64,000 bases of DNA, from NCBI RefSeq assembly GCF_000685015.1, contig NZ_BAYA01000012.1, forward strand, positions 124,001-188,000. Direction: 5' to 3'. Position numbers and translations under genes: made by a program. Within the stretch, counting starts at the first letter, position 1. Each line of letters begins with the position of its first letter. The notes under the pieces were generated by a model. That model saw only the letters and a list, made by a program, of their open reading frames with translations, made no database searches and was not told where the DNA came from. Below, piece by piece: positions 41,833 to 49,355 of the stretch. The DNA comes from Paraburkholderia bannensis NBRC 103871 (GTDB lineage Bacteria > Pseudomonadota > Gammaproteobacteria > Burkholderiales > Burkholderiaceae).

Positions 41833-43212
41833 ATGTTTGAAAAAATCCTTATTGCCAATCGTGGCGAAATCGCGCTGCGCATTCAGCGCGCGTGCCGCGA
41901 ACTCGGCGTCAAGACGGTCGTCGTCTATTCGGAAGCCGACAAGGAAGCCAAGTACGTGAAGCTCGCGGACGAGGCCGTCTGTATCGGCCCGGCGCCGTCG
42001 AACCTGAGCTACCTGAACATGCCCGCGCTGATCAGCGCGGCGGAGGTCACCGATGCCGAGGCGATCCACCCCGGCTACGGCTTCCTGTCGGAGAACGCCG
42101 ACTTCGCCGAGCGCGTCGAGCAATCGGGCTTCACCTTCATCGGCCCGCGTCCGGAAACGATCCGCATGATGGGCGACAAGGTCACGGCCAAGCAGACCAT
42201 GATCAAGACCGGCGTGCCTTGCGTGCCGGGCTCGGAAGGCGCGCTGCCGGACGATCCGAAAGAAATCGTCAAGATCGCACGCACGATCGGCTACCCGGTC
42301 ATCATCAAGGCGTCGGGCGGCGGCGGTGGCCGCGGCATGCGCGTGGTGCACACGGAAGCGGCGCTCGTGAACGCGGTCAACATGACCAAGGAAGAAGCGG
42401 GCCGCGCCTTCGGCAACCCGCAGGTCTACATGGAGAAGTACCTTGAGAATCCGCGTCACATCGAGATTCAGGTGCTCGCCGACTCGTTCAAGAACGCCGT
42501 GTGGCTCGGCGAGCGTGACTGCTCGATGCAGCGCCGCCACCAGAAGGTGATCGAGGAAGCGCCGGCGCCGGGCATCGCGCGCCGCCTGCTCGACCGCATC
42601 GGCGACCGTTGCGCCGACGCCTGCAAGAAGATGGGCTACCTCGGCGCGGGCACGTTCGAGTTCCTGTACGAAAACGGCGAGTTCTACTTCATCGAAATGA
42701 ACACGCGCGTGCAGGTCGAGCACCCGGTCACCGAGCAGATCACCGGCATCGACATCGTGCAGGAACAGATCCGCATTGCCGCGGGCGAGAAGCTTTCGTT
42801 CCGTCAGCGCGACATCCAGCTGAAGGGCCACGCGATCGAGTGCCGTATCAACGCGGAAGACCCGTTCAAGTTCACGCCGTCGCCGGGTCGCCTGACCTCG
42901 TGGCACATGCCGGGCGGTCCTGGCGTGCGCGTCGACTCGCATGCCTACAATGGCTATTTCGTGCCGCCGAACTATGATTCGATGATCGGCAAGCTGATCA
43001 CCTACGGCGCGACGCGCGAGCAGGCGATCCAGCGCATGCGCATCGCACTGTCGGAAATGGTGGTCGAAGGCATCTCGACGAACATCCCGCTGCACCGCGA
43101 ACTGATGCTCGACGCCAAGTTCGTCGAAGGCGGCACGAGCATTCACTACCTGGAAAGCCGCCTGGCCGAGCGTCAAGCGATGAACCAGGGCGTGAAGAAG
43201 GACGAAGCGTAA
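41833..43212 (+). CDS. accC: Acetyl-CoA carboxylase biotin carboxylase subunit
   Basis: 459 residues from ATG 41833 (MFEKILIANRGEIALRI). The ATP-grasp glycine loop KASGGGGGRGMRVV, the HIEIQVLAD segment, the IEMNTRVQVEHPVTE metal/ATP site and the C-terminal DSMIGKLITYG domain are all present. It carboxylates biotin on AccB using ATP and bicarbonate. No gene was recognised in the 188-bp accB-accC gap, which is GC-rich and without a clear promoter. prmA follows after 4 bases, suggesting co-translation. Confidence 0.98.
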   Translation: MFEKILIANRGEIALRIQRACRELGVKTVVVYSEADKEAKYVKLADEAVCIGPAPSNLSYLNMPALISAAEVTDAEAIHPGYGFLSENADFAERVEQSGFTFIGPRPETIRMMGDKVTAKQTMIKTGVPCVPGSEGALPDDPKEIVKIARTIGYPVIIKASGGGGGRGMRVVHTEAALVNAVNMTKEEAGRAFGNPQVYMEKYLENPRHIEIQVLADSFKNAVWLGERDCSMQRRHQKVIEEAPAPGIARRLLDRIGDRCADACKKMGYLGAGTFEFLYENGEFYFIEMNTRVQVEHPVTEQITGIDIVQEQIRIAAGEKLSFRQRDIQLKGHAIECRINAEDPFKFTPSPGRLTSWHMPGGPGVRVDSHAYNGYFVPPNYDSMIGKLITYGATREQAIQRMRIALSEMVVEGISTNIPLHRELMLDAKFVEGGTSIHYLESRLAERQAMNQGVKKDEA

Positions 43213-43216
43213 TTCC

Positions 43217-44113
43217 ATGAGCTACCGGGAACTGATCGTCGAACTCGAGCGCGACCGCGCGGAAGAACTGTCCGACGCGCTGATCGAGCTTGGCGCCCTC
43301 TCGGTGTCGGTGGAAGACGCCGACGCCGACACGCCCGACGAGCAGCCGCTCTTCGGCGAGCCGGGCCTCAACCCCGAGCGCACCGCGTGGCAGCATTCGC
43401 GCGTGATCGCGCTGATCGGCGACGACCAGGATCCCGCCGTGCTGCTCGCGGCGGCGTCCAATGAGCTGGGTCTGCCGGAAGTGCCGAAGCACACGCTGCG
43501 CGAAGTCGAGGAGCAGGACTGGGTGCGCCTGACGCAATCGCAGTTCGATCCGATTCCGATTGGCGAGCGCATCTGGGTCGTGCCCTCGTGGCACGATGCC
43601 CCCGATCCGGACGCACTGGTGCTCGAACTCGATCCGGGCCTTGCGTTCGGCACGGGCAGCCATCCCACCACGCGTCTGTGCATGGAGTGGCTGGAGCAGA
43701 ACGTGACGCCGGGTACGTCGCTGCTCGATTACGGCTGCGGCTCGGGCATCCTCGCGATCCTCGCGAAGAAGTGCGGCGCCAATCCGGTGATCGGCATCGA
43801 CATCGATCCGCAGGCGGTCGAATCGGCGCGCCATAACAGCGAACGCAACCACGCGGACGTGACCTATGGCCTGCCCGACGACCTGCAAGCGGGCGAGTTC
43901 GACATCGTCGTTGCAAACATTCTTTCGAATCCGCTCAAGCTGATGGCGTCGATGCTGTCGTCGCGCGTGAAGCCGGGTGGACGCATCGCGCTGTCGGGCA
44001 TCCTGGCCCGCCAGGCCGAGGAAGTGGCGCAGGTGTACGCGCAATGGATCGATATTTCGGTCTGGCGCGAGCACGAAGGCTGGGTCTGCCTGGCCGGTAC
44101 GCGCCGCGCATAA
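43217..44113 (+). CDS. prmA: Ribosomal protein L11 methyltransferase
   Basis: 298 residues. The N-terminal substrate-recognition part begins MSYRELIVELERDRAEELSD, with the DWVR motif (VEEQDWVRLTQSQFDP). The SAM-binding loop reads SLLDYGCGSGILAILAKKCG, with GIDIDPQAVESAR after it. The NILSNPLKLMASML segment matches the PrmA active-site motif (N-[IV]-L). It trimethylates several residues of ribosomal protein L11. It starts four bases after the accC stop. Confidence 0.97.
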   Translation: MSYRELIVELERDRAEELSDALIELGALSVSVEDADADTPDEQPLFGEPGLNPERTAWQHSRVIALIGDDQDPAVLLAAASNELGLPEVPKHTLREVEEQDWVRLTQSQFDPIPIGERIWVVPSWHDAPDPDALVLELDPGLAFGTGSHPTTRLCMEWLEQNVTPGTSLLDYGCGSGILAILAKKCGANPVIGIDIDPQAVESARHNSERNHADVTYGLPDDLQAGEFDIVVANILSNPLKLMASMLSSRVKPGGRIALSGILARQAEEVAQVYAQWIDISVWREHEGWVCLAGTRRA

Positions 44114-44221
44114 CGCTTCACGAACGCCGCTCGCCCTCGGGGGCGGCGGCTCAAGTCGTTAAGCGTCGTGGATTGCCATTAGAATGGCGGGTATCGCCAA
44201 CCATCCGGGTCCACGGCACAC

Positions 44222-45718
44222 ATGCTCCTGGCCACGCGCTGCCCCTTCTGCGAAACCGTATTCCGAATCCAGCCGGCGCAGCTCGCCGCGCGCCGCGGCC
44301 TCGTGCGCTGCGGCCATTGCCAGGAAGCTTTCGACGCATCGGGCAGCCTCTATGATGTGCCGGAAGACGGCGATTTCGGCCTGGCCACGCCCGTTGCGGC
44401 CGACATCGCCGCGAGCCTGACGACGCCGCATGCAGCGGCATCCGCCGCGACGCATTCCGCACACGTCGCGCAGCCTGTCCATCCCGAACCGATCGTTGAG
44501 CCGGCACGCGAGCCGGAGCCTGAATTCGCGCCGGAAGTTGCTGCGCCGGGTCACGAAGCGGCAGCCGACGTTGCCACTGAAGTTGCGCCTGAAATCGCAC
44601 CCGAAGTCGCGCCCGATGTCGCGCCCGAAAGCGCGCAAACACCAACGGCCGAACCCGCGCCGGAACCCCGGCTGCAACCCGCGCAAGAACACGCCCCCGA
44701 GCCTGAACCGGCTCCAGCCCGCCCCGCTGCGCCGCCGAATTTTGCGGGCGCCGCCTGGGATCCGTGGGCGCCGCTGCCGGATAGCCACATCGATCCGCGC
44801 CTGCAATACAACGCCGATCATCTGCCGCAGGCGAGCCTCGCCGCCGCCGCGACACGCAAGGCCGCGCGTGCAACCGAGATGCGTGTGATCCACGACGACG
44901 AACCGACGTTCGCGTCCGAGCCCGCCGCCCCCCACGCCACACCCGAAACACCTGCGGAGCCCTTCCCGCCCGCCACGCGCTGGACGCGTAGCGAGCCCGA
45001 ACTGGTGCCGCCGGAGCCGATTGCACCGGGCAGCCCGCATCCGGGCCAAACCGAGCCGACGCTTTCGTCGGCTGAAACGGCCCGCACGCCGACCCGCGCC
45101 CCCATCGCCGATCCCGAACCGACGCTGCATCGATCGACGGCGATCGCGGCCAGCACGCCCGCCTTCACCGCGCTCGAACCCAGCGACGGCGACGAACCGT
45201 TCGCGGTCACCCGCGAAGCGCCCGCGCGCGCGAAAGGTCATCCGGGCTGGCGCATCTTCGGCTGGATCCTGATGCTCGCGCTGATCGTGCTGCTCGCGCT
45301 GCAACTCGTCTGGTGGCAGCGCGAAAGCGTCATGGTCTACTGGCCCGCGTCGCAACCGGTCTATCAGCAGGTCTGCGCGCAGCTCGGCTGCCACGTGAGC
45401 CCGCCGCGCGACATCGACGGCCTGCAGGTGCAGCCGTCCGATCTGCGTCAGGTCGACGACCCGCATCATCTCGAACTGAAGGTGCCGCTGCGCAACCGCT
45501 TCCAGGTGGCGCTGGCTTACCCAGCGATCGAACTCACGCTGCTCGACCGCCAGAACAACGTCGTGCTGCGCCGCGTGCTGTGGCCGCAGGACTACGTGCC
45601 GCCCGGCACGCGCATCGACGACGGCCTGGCGCCGCACCTCACGCAGACGATGATCGTGCGCCTCGACACCGGCAACGTCATCGCGTCGAATTTCCGCATC
45701 GAGATTTTCTATCCGTAA
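44222..45718 (+). CDS. Zinc-ribbon, DUF3426 single-pass membrane protein
   Basis: 498 residues. An N-terminal MJ0042-type zinc ribbon (TRCPFCETVF then LVRCGHCQEAF) sits at residues 5-40. A long disordered region (about 60-325) rich in Pro, Ala and Glu follows, including short EVAPE/IAPE/VAPD repeats. A membrane helix lies at about 342-362 (IFGWILMLALIVLLALQLVWW). The DUF3426 domain (about 375-498, with CAQLGCHVSPPRDIDGLQVQ) would be periplasmic. The function is unknown; a metal-linked or envelope-sensing role is a guess. It is 108 bases after prmA and may be a separate unit: TAGAAT at 44180-44185 is a -10-like hexamer. Confidence 0.88.
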   Translation: MLLATRCPFCETVFRIQPAQLAARRGLVRCGHCQEAFDASGSLYDVPEDGDFGLATPVAADIAASLTTPHAAASAATHSAHVAQPVHPEPIVEPAREPEPEFAPEVAAPGHEAAADVATEVAPEIAPEVAPDVAPESAQTPTAEPAPEPRLQPAQEHAPEPEPAPARPAAPPNFAGAAWDPWAPLPDSHIDPRLQYNADHLPQASLAAAATRKAARATEMRVIHDDEPTFASEPAAPHATPETPAEPFPPATRWTRSEPELVPPEPIAPGSPHPGQTEPTLSSAETARTPTRAPIADPEPTLHRSTAIAASTPAFTALEPSDGDEPFAVTREAPARAKGHPGWRIFGWILMLALIVLLALQLVWWQRESVMVYWPASQPVYQQVCAQLGCHVSPPRDIDGLQVQPSDLRQVDDPHHLELKVPLRNRFQVALAYPAIELTLLDRQNNVVLRRVLWPQDYVPPGTRIDDGLAPHLTQTMIVRLDTGNVIASNFRIEIFYP

Positions 45719-45804
45719 CTGCGTTCAGTCACTGCGATCTGTCAGCGCGCATCCCTGCGCGCGCGCCCGTGCCGCTCCTGCGATGCGCGAGCCGCGCGCT
45801 CCCG

Positions 45805-45825
45805 GCACCCGGCCTTGCCGGGTGC
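45805..45825. repeat. 9-bp inverted repeat in the tpx leader
   Basis: GCACCCGGC / GCCGGGTGC with a 3-nt loop, 40 bp upstream of the tpx start. It could form a stable mRNA stem. It has no T-run, so it is not an intrinsic terminator of the upstream gene. Confidence 0.6.
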
Positions 45826-45864
45826 GCCACTCACCACAACAGCTTTGAATCCGGAGAGCACATC

Positions 45865-46365
45865 ATGAGTCAAGTCACGCTAGGCGGTAACCCGATCGAC
45901 GTCGCAGGCACCTTCCCGGCGCCCGGCCAGAAGGCCCCGACGTTCTCGCTCGTCGGCAAGGATCTGAAGCCCGTCGCCCTCGCCGATTTCGCCGGCAAGC
46001 GCAAGGTGCTGAACATCGTCCCGAGCCTCGACACGCCGACCTGCGCCACCTCGACGCGCAAGTTCAACGAAGCCGCCGCGAACCTCGACAACACGGCTGT
46101 CGTCGTGATCTCGGGCGACCTGCCGTTCGCAGCCGGCCGCTTCTGCACGACCGAAGGCATCGAAAACGTCGTCACGGCGTCGACCTTCCGCGGCCATGAG
46201 TTCGCGCAAGCCTACGGCGTGGACATCACGAGCGGCCCGCTCACCGGCCTGACGGCGCGCGCCGTGGTCGTGATCGACGCCAACGACAACGTCGTGTACG
46301 CCGAACGCGTCAGCGAAATCAAGAACGAGCCGAACTACGACGCAGCACTCGCCGCGCTGAAGTAA
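45865..46365 (+). CDS. tpx: Thiol peroxidase (atypical 2-Cys peroxiredoxin)
   Basis: 166 residues from ATG 45865, preceded by GGAGAG. The peroxidatic cysteine C60 is in PSLDTPTCATSTRKFNE and the resolving cysteine C94 is in GRFCTTEG, exactly the Tpx arrangement. It reduces hydrogen and alkyl peroxides using thioredoxin. It follows the DUF3426 gene by 146 bases and is probably transcribed on its own. A 10-bp inverted repeat followed by CTCTTT (46373-46425) may terminate it. Confidence 0.98.
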   Translation: MSQVTLGGNPIDVAGTFPAPGQKAPTFSLVGKDLKPVALADFAGKRKVLNIVPSLDTPTCATSTRKFNEAAANLDNTAVVVISGDLPFAAGRFCTTEGIENVVTASTFRGHEFAQAYGVDITSGPLTGLTARAVVVIDANDNVVYAERVSEIKNEPNYDAALAALK

Positions 46366-46372
46366 TCACGGC

Positions 46373-46425
46373 GGCGGCGCGCAGCGGCGGCAACACTTTG
46401 CAACGCGCCGCGCGCCGCCCTCTTT
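46373..46425 (+). terminator. Possible terminator after tpx
   Basis: A 10-bp perfect inverted repeat (GGCGGCGCGC / GCGCGCCGCC) with a 27-nt loop is followed by a pyrimidine stretch with only three consecutive T. The loop is long and the T-run weak, so this is tentative. Confidence 0.4.
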
Positions 46426-46453
46426 CATCACACGCATCACAGGAATTCCCGCC

Positions 46454-47395
46454 TTGGCTACGCTCATTTGCGGCTCGCTCGCCTACGACAACATCATGAC
46501 CTTCGAGGGTCGCTTCCGGGAGCACATCCTGCCCGAGCAGGTGCACATCCTGAACGTCAGCTTCCTCGTGCCGACGATGCGCCGCGAATTCGGCGGCTGC
46601 GCGGGCAATATCGGTTACGCGCTGCACCTGCTGGGCGGCGATGCGCGCATCATGGGCACGCTCGGCGCCGCCGACGCACAGCCCTATATGGATCGCTTCA
46701 ACGCGCTCGGCCTGAACACGGCGCACGTGCGCGTGCTGCCCGACATGTGGTCGGCGCAGGCGATGATCACGACCGATCTCGAAAACAACCAGATCACCGC
46801 GTTCCACCCGGGCGCGATGATGCAATCGCACGTGAACAAAGCGGACGAAGCGCCCGGCATCAAGCTCGGCATCGTCGCGCCGGACGGCTTCGACGGCATG
46901 GTTCAGCACGTAGAGCAACTCGCGGCGGCAAAAATCCCGTTCGTTTTCGATCCGGGTCAAGGTTTGCCGCTGTTCGATGGTGCGTCGCTGCGCCGCGCGA
47001 TTGAACTTGCGACCTATCTCACGGTCAACGATTACGAAGCCAACCTTGTGAGCCACCGCACCGGCTGGTCGATCGAAGAGATGGCCAGCAAGGTCGAAGC
47101 GCTCATCATCACGCGCGGCGAGCAAGGCTCGCAGATCTACCACGACGGCCAGATCGAAGAGATCCCCGTTGTGCAGGCCGAGCGCGTGCTCGACCCGACC
47201 GGTTGCGGCGACGCCTTCCGCGGTGGTCTGCTCTACGGCATCGAGAACAAGCTCGGCTGGGCGACCAGCGGGCGTCTGGCCAGCCTCATGGGCGCGTTCA
47301 AGATCGAGCAGCAAGGTCCGCAGAACTATGCGCCCACCAAGGCGCAGATCCAGGAACGATTCAAGGCGGCGTTCGGTTACGAACTGTCGCTCTGA
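46454..47395 (+). CDS. PfkB-family carbohydrate/nucleoside kinase (adenosine kinase-like)
   Basis: 313 residues from TTG 46454 with AGGAATT upstream. It begins ATLICGSLAYDNIMTFEGRF. PfkB features include REFGGCAGNIGYALHLLGG (signature 1 region) and VLDPTGCGDAFRGGLLYG (signature 2 with the catalytic Asp). The AHVRVLPDMWSAQAMITTD lid region and the presence of FHPGAMM suggest an adenosine-kinase or ribokinase-like enzyme. The precise substrate (adenosine, ribose or a fructose derivative) is uncertain. It has its own context between tpx and the glycine-zipper lipoprotein, all on the plus strand. Confidence 0.85.
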   Translation: MATLICGSLAYDNIMTFEGRFREHILPEQVHILNVSFLVPTMRREFGGCAGNIGYALHLLGGDARIMGTLGAADAQPYMDRFNALGLNTAHVRVLPDMWSAQAMITTDLENNQITAFHPGAMMQSHVNKADEAPGIKLGIVAPDGFDGMVQHVEQLAAAKIPFVFDPGQGLPLFDGASLRRAIELATYLTVNDYEANLVSHRTGWSIEEMASKVEALIITRGEQGSQIYHDGQIEEIPVVQAERVLDPTGCGDAFRGGLLYGIENKLGWATSGRLASLMGAFKIEQQGPQNYAPTKAQIQERFKAAFGYELSL

Positions 47396-47448
47396 ACACG
47401 CAGCGCCGCGGGAACGGCGCGCACAGAAGCGCATTGGAGTTACGGGAA

Positions 47449-47925
47449 ATGAAAACAACAAATCGTCTGATTGTGGCCGTCATGATCGCGGGTTCGCTCG
47501 CCATGTCGGGTTGTGCCTATAACAGCAGTTCCGCCGACGTGTACACCGCCTCGCAGGCGCAGCGCGAAGCCACGGTTCGCATGGCCGTCGTGGAAAGCGT
47601 GCGCGCGGTGAAGATCAGCTCGAACAACGGCCAGCCTAGCGGCCTGGGCGCAGTGGGCGGCGGCGCGCTTGGCGCGGTTGCCGGCAGCGCCATCGGCGGC
47701 GGCCGCGGTTCGATCGTCACCGGCATCATCGGCGGCATTGCGGGCGCAGTGGCCGGCAATGCGGTCGAAAACGGCGTGGCCGTGCATGATGGTCTCGAGA
47801 TCACCGTGCGACTGGACAACGGCGACTATCGCGCCATCACCCAGTCGGCGACGGGCGAGGTGTTCCAGGCGGGCGACCGCGTGCGCCTGCTGTCGAGCGG
47901 CGGCGTGACGCGCGTGACGCACTAA
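47449..47925 (+). CDS. SlyB-like glycine-zipper outer-membrane lipoprotein
   Basis: 158 residues from ATG 47449. A lipoprotein signal ends in LAMSGCAYNSS, with the lipobox Cys at residue 22. The central region (about 63-103) is a glycine zipper: LGAVGGGALGAVAGSAIGGG followed by GIIGGIAGAVAGNAVE, typical of the 2TM glycine-zipper family. The C-terminal 45 residues form a beta-rich domain (LEITVRLDNGDYRAITQSAT). SlyB-like proteins help outer-membrane integrity under stress. A terminator lies downstream at 48031-48065, and the pfkB-type gene is 53 bases upstream. Confidence 0.9.
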   Translation: MKTTNRLIVAVMIAGSLAMSGCAYNSSSADVYTASQAQREATVRMAVVESVRAVKISSNNGQPSGLGAVGGGALGAVAGSAIGGGRGSIVTGIIGGIAGAVAGNAVENGVAVHDGLEITVRLDNGDYRAITQSATGEVFQAGDRVRLLSSGGVTRVTH

Positions 47926-47946
47926 CAGGCTTAGAGAATCACCCAC

Positions 47947-47968
47947 GCCGGCGTGTGTACACGCCGGC
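47947..47968. repeat. 22-bp palindrome after the slyB-like gene
   Basis: Two 10-bp arms, GCCGGCGTGT and ACACGCCGGC, separated by only GT. It lies 21 bp after the stop codon and about 60 bp before the terminator stem. It could form a cruciform or a protein site; its function is unknown. Confidence 0.6.
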
Positions 47969-48030
47969 AACCGAAGACCGGTTTCCCCTGTACCGCAGCG
48001 CGGCGCTTCGCGCCTTACCTGCGGAACCTC

Positions 48031-48065
48031 AGGCGCATGCTCTCCCCTGTGCATGCGCCTTTTTT
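48031..48065 (+). terminator. Intrinsic terminator of the slyB-like gene
   Basis: Perfect 10-bp stem AGGCGCATGC / GCATGCGCCT with a 10-nt loop, followed by five T (48061-48065) on the plus strand. Confidence 0.88.
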
Positions 48066-48111
48066 CATGCCCGTTTGCCGCACCGTCCCGGGCGCGCAAG
48101 ACGTACGGACG

Positions 48112-48148
48112 AAAAAAATCCCGTCGCGGATAACCCTGCGACGGGATT
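48112..48148 (-). terminator. Intrinsic terminator of the histone H1-like gene
   Basis: On the minus strand, an 11-bp perfect stem (AATCCCGTCGC / GCGACGGGATT) with a 10-nt loop is followed by T residues (forward A-run 48112-48118). It lies about 105 bp after the histone-like stop. Confidence 0.85.
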
Positions 48149-48252
48149 GCAGATCGAGCCTTGCGAGCAAGTCGCCGGGCCCGACCACCGAAGCACACGT
48201 TGTTTAACTGACTCTCGCGTGCTCCGGCCTGTACTGCTACAGCTTGAACGGC

Positions 48253-48915
48253 TTACGGACGGCTGCCCGTCGGGAACGGCCATGCAGCAGCCGGGTTCAG
48301 TGCCGTCTTCACCGTTGCTGCGGGTGCAGCCGGTTGCGCAGCAGCCGCAGGCGCAGCAGCGGCAGCCTTCTTCGCCGGTGCCTTGCGGGCAGCCTTCTTC
48401 GCAGCAGGCTTCTTGGCAGCAGGCGCGGCCTTTTTCGCAGGCGCAGCCTTCTTGGCAGCAGCCTTCTTCGCAGGCGCAGCCTTCTTGGCCGGTGCAGCCT
48501 TCTTCGCAGCAACCTTCTTCACTGCGACTTTCTTGGCGGCAACCTTCTTCGCTGCGGCCTTCTTCGCCGGTGCTGCCTTCTTGGCTGCAACCTTCTTCAC
48601 CGCGACTTTCTTGGCGGCAACCTTCTTCGCTGCGACCTTCTTCGCCGGTGCTGCCTTCTTCGCAGCAACCTTCTTCACGGCGACCTTCTTGGCTGCAACC
48701 TTCTTCGCAGCGGCCTTCTTGGCCGGTGCTGCCTTCTTCGCCGGAGCTGCCTTCTTCGCAGCAACCTTCTTCACGGCGACTTTCTTGGCAGCAACCTTCT
48801 TCACTGCTGCGACCTTCTTCACTGCGGCCTTCTTCGCCGGAGCAGCAGCCTTCTTCACTGCAACCTTCTTCACTGCGGCTTTTTTGGCCGCCGGTTTCTT
48901 CTTGGCAGTTGCCAT
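48253..48915 (-). CDS. Histone H1-like lysine/alanine-rich DNA-binding protein
   Basis: 220 residues from ATG 48915, with GGAGAA upstream. Composition is extreme: almost only Lys, Ala, Val and Pro over residues 1-195, built from repeats such as VAAKKVAVKK and KKAAPAKKAA. It ends in a non-repetitive tail ALNPAAAWPFPTGSRP that looks conserved and separate. This matches bacterial AlgP/histone H1-like proteins that coat DNA non-specifically. The repeated codons make the gene prone to slippage and length change. It is minus-strand, downstream of a candidate small RNA region and nrdB, with its own terminator at 48112-48148. Confidence 0.9.
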   Translation of the reverse strand: MATAKKKPAAKKAAVKKVAVKKAAAPAKKAAVKKVAAVKKVAAKKVAVKKVAAKKAAPAKKAAPAKKAAAKKVAAKKVAVKKVAAKKAAPAKKVAAKKVAAKKVAVKKVAAKKAAPAKKAAAKKVAAKKVAVKKVAAKKAAPAKKAAPAKKAAAKKAAPAKKAAPAAKKPAAKKAARKAPAKKAAAAAPAAAAQPAAPAATVKTALNPAAAWPFPTGSRP

Positions 48916-49355
48916 TTTTCTTCTCCTTCAGGTTCAGATGAGAGTCAGTTCAAACTACACCCTTCGTCAAAACCCGCTTCCCGCAAACGCTTCTCAGGGC
49001 GCACGCTACAAAGCGGGCTATTCATCGGCGTACGCTGGTCCCGCGCGCTTACGCTAATGAATGCGGTAAGGCGCGCCGTGCTGAAAAGCACGGCGCGCCG
49101 AGTCATTCCGGCGTCGGCTACCGACACCGGGCAACGTTCGTTGAGGGCGCAAGCCACATGGCTCGCGCCTTTTTCCGGGGGGAAGTTTGCCCATCCCTCT
49201 GAAGGGTTTGCAAAGTGCCTTGCACGTAGTTGAGCCGCCAGGGCTCCGGGCACGCTTTGCATCAGGCGTTCCTGCTCCTAATCGTCATGCCGGCGAAGGC
49301 GCTCGCGTAGCGCCTTGCGGCAACCCCAAAAGACTGACTTCGCAGTGCGTCCGGG
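48916..49355. other. 440-bp gap between the histone-like gene and nrdB
   Basis: It holds the promoter region of the histone-like gene near 48916-49060, three consecutive hairpins on the plus strand ending in a T-run (49070-49174), and an 8-bp stem (49296-49316) just downstream of nrdB. No credible protein gene was found. Confidence 0.6.
49065..49174 (+). ncRNA. Candidate small RNA with three hairpins and a terminator
   Basis: Hairpin 1 is a perfect 13-bp stem with a GAAA tetraloop (49070-49099). Hairpin 2 has arms CCGG-C-GTCGG and CCGAC-A-CCGG (49108-49130). Hairpin 3 has arms GGCGC-A-AGCC and GGCT-C-GCGCC (49146-49169), followed by five T (49170-49174), which fits an intrinsic terminator only on the plus strand. 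No plus-strand protein gene precedes it: the next plus-strand gene ended at 47925 with its own terminator. The 5' end is a guess; no clear promoter was found. Unsupported by expression data or homology. Confidence 0.35.

Larger units (their letters stand above)
47926..48252. other. 327-bp gap between slyB-like and histone-like genes
   Basis: It holds a 22-bp near-perfect palindrome (47947-47968) and two convergent intrinsic terminators: one for the plus-strand lipoprotein (48031-48065) and one for the minus-strand histone-like gene (48112-48148). No gene was recognised. Confidence 0.7.

Noticed and set aside
49296..49316. 8-bp hairpin after nrdB considered as an intrinsic terminator
   Set aside because: The stem AAGGCGCT / AGCGCCTT is perfect but no T-run follows on the minus strand.
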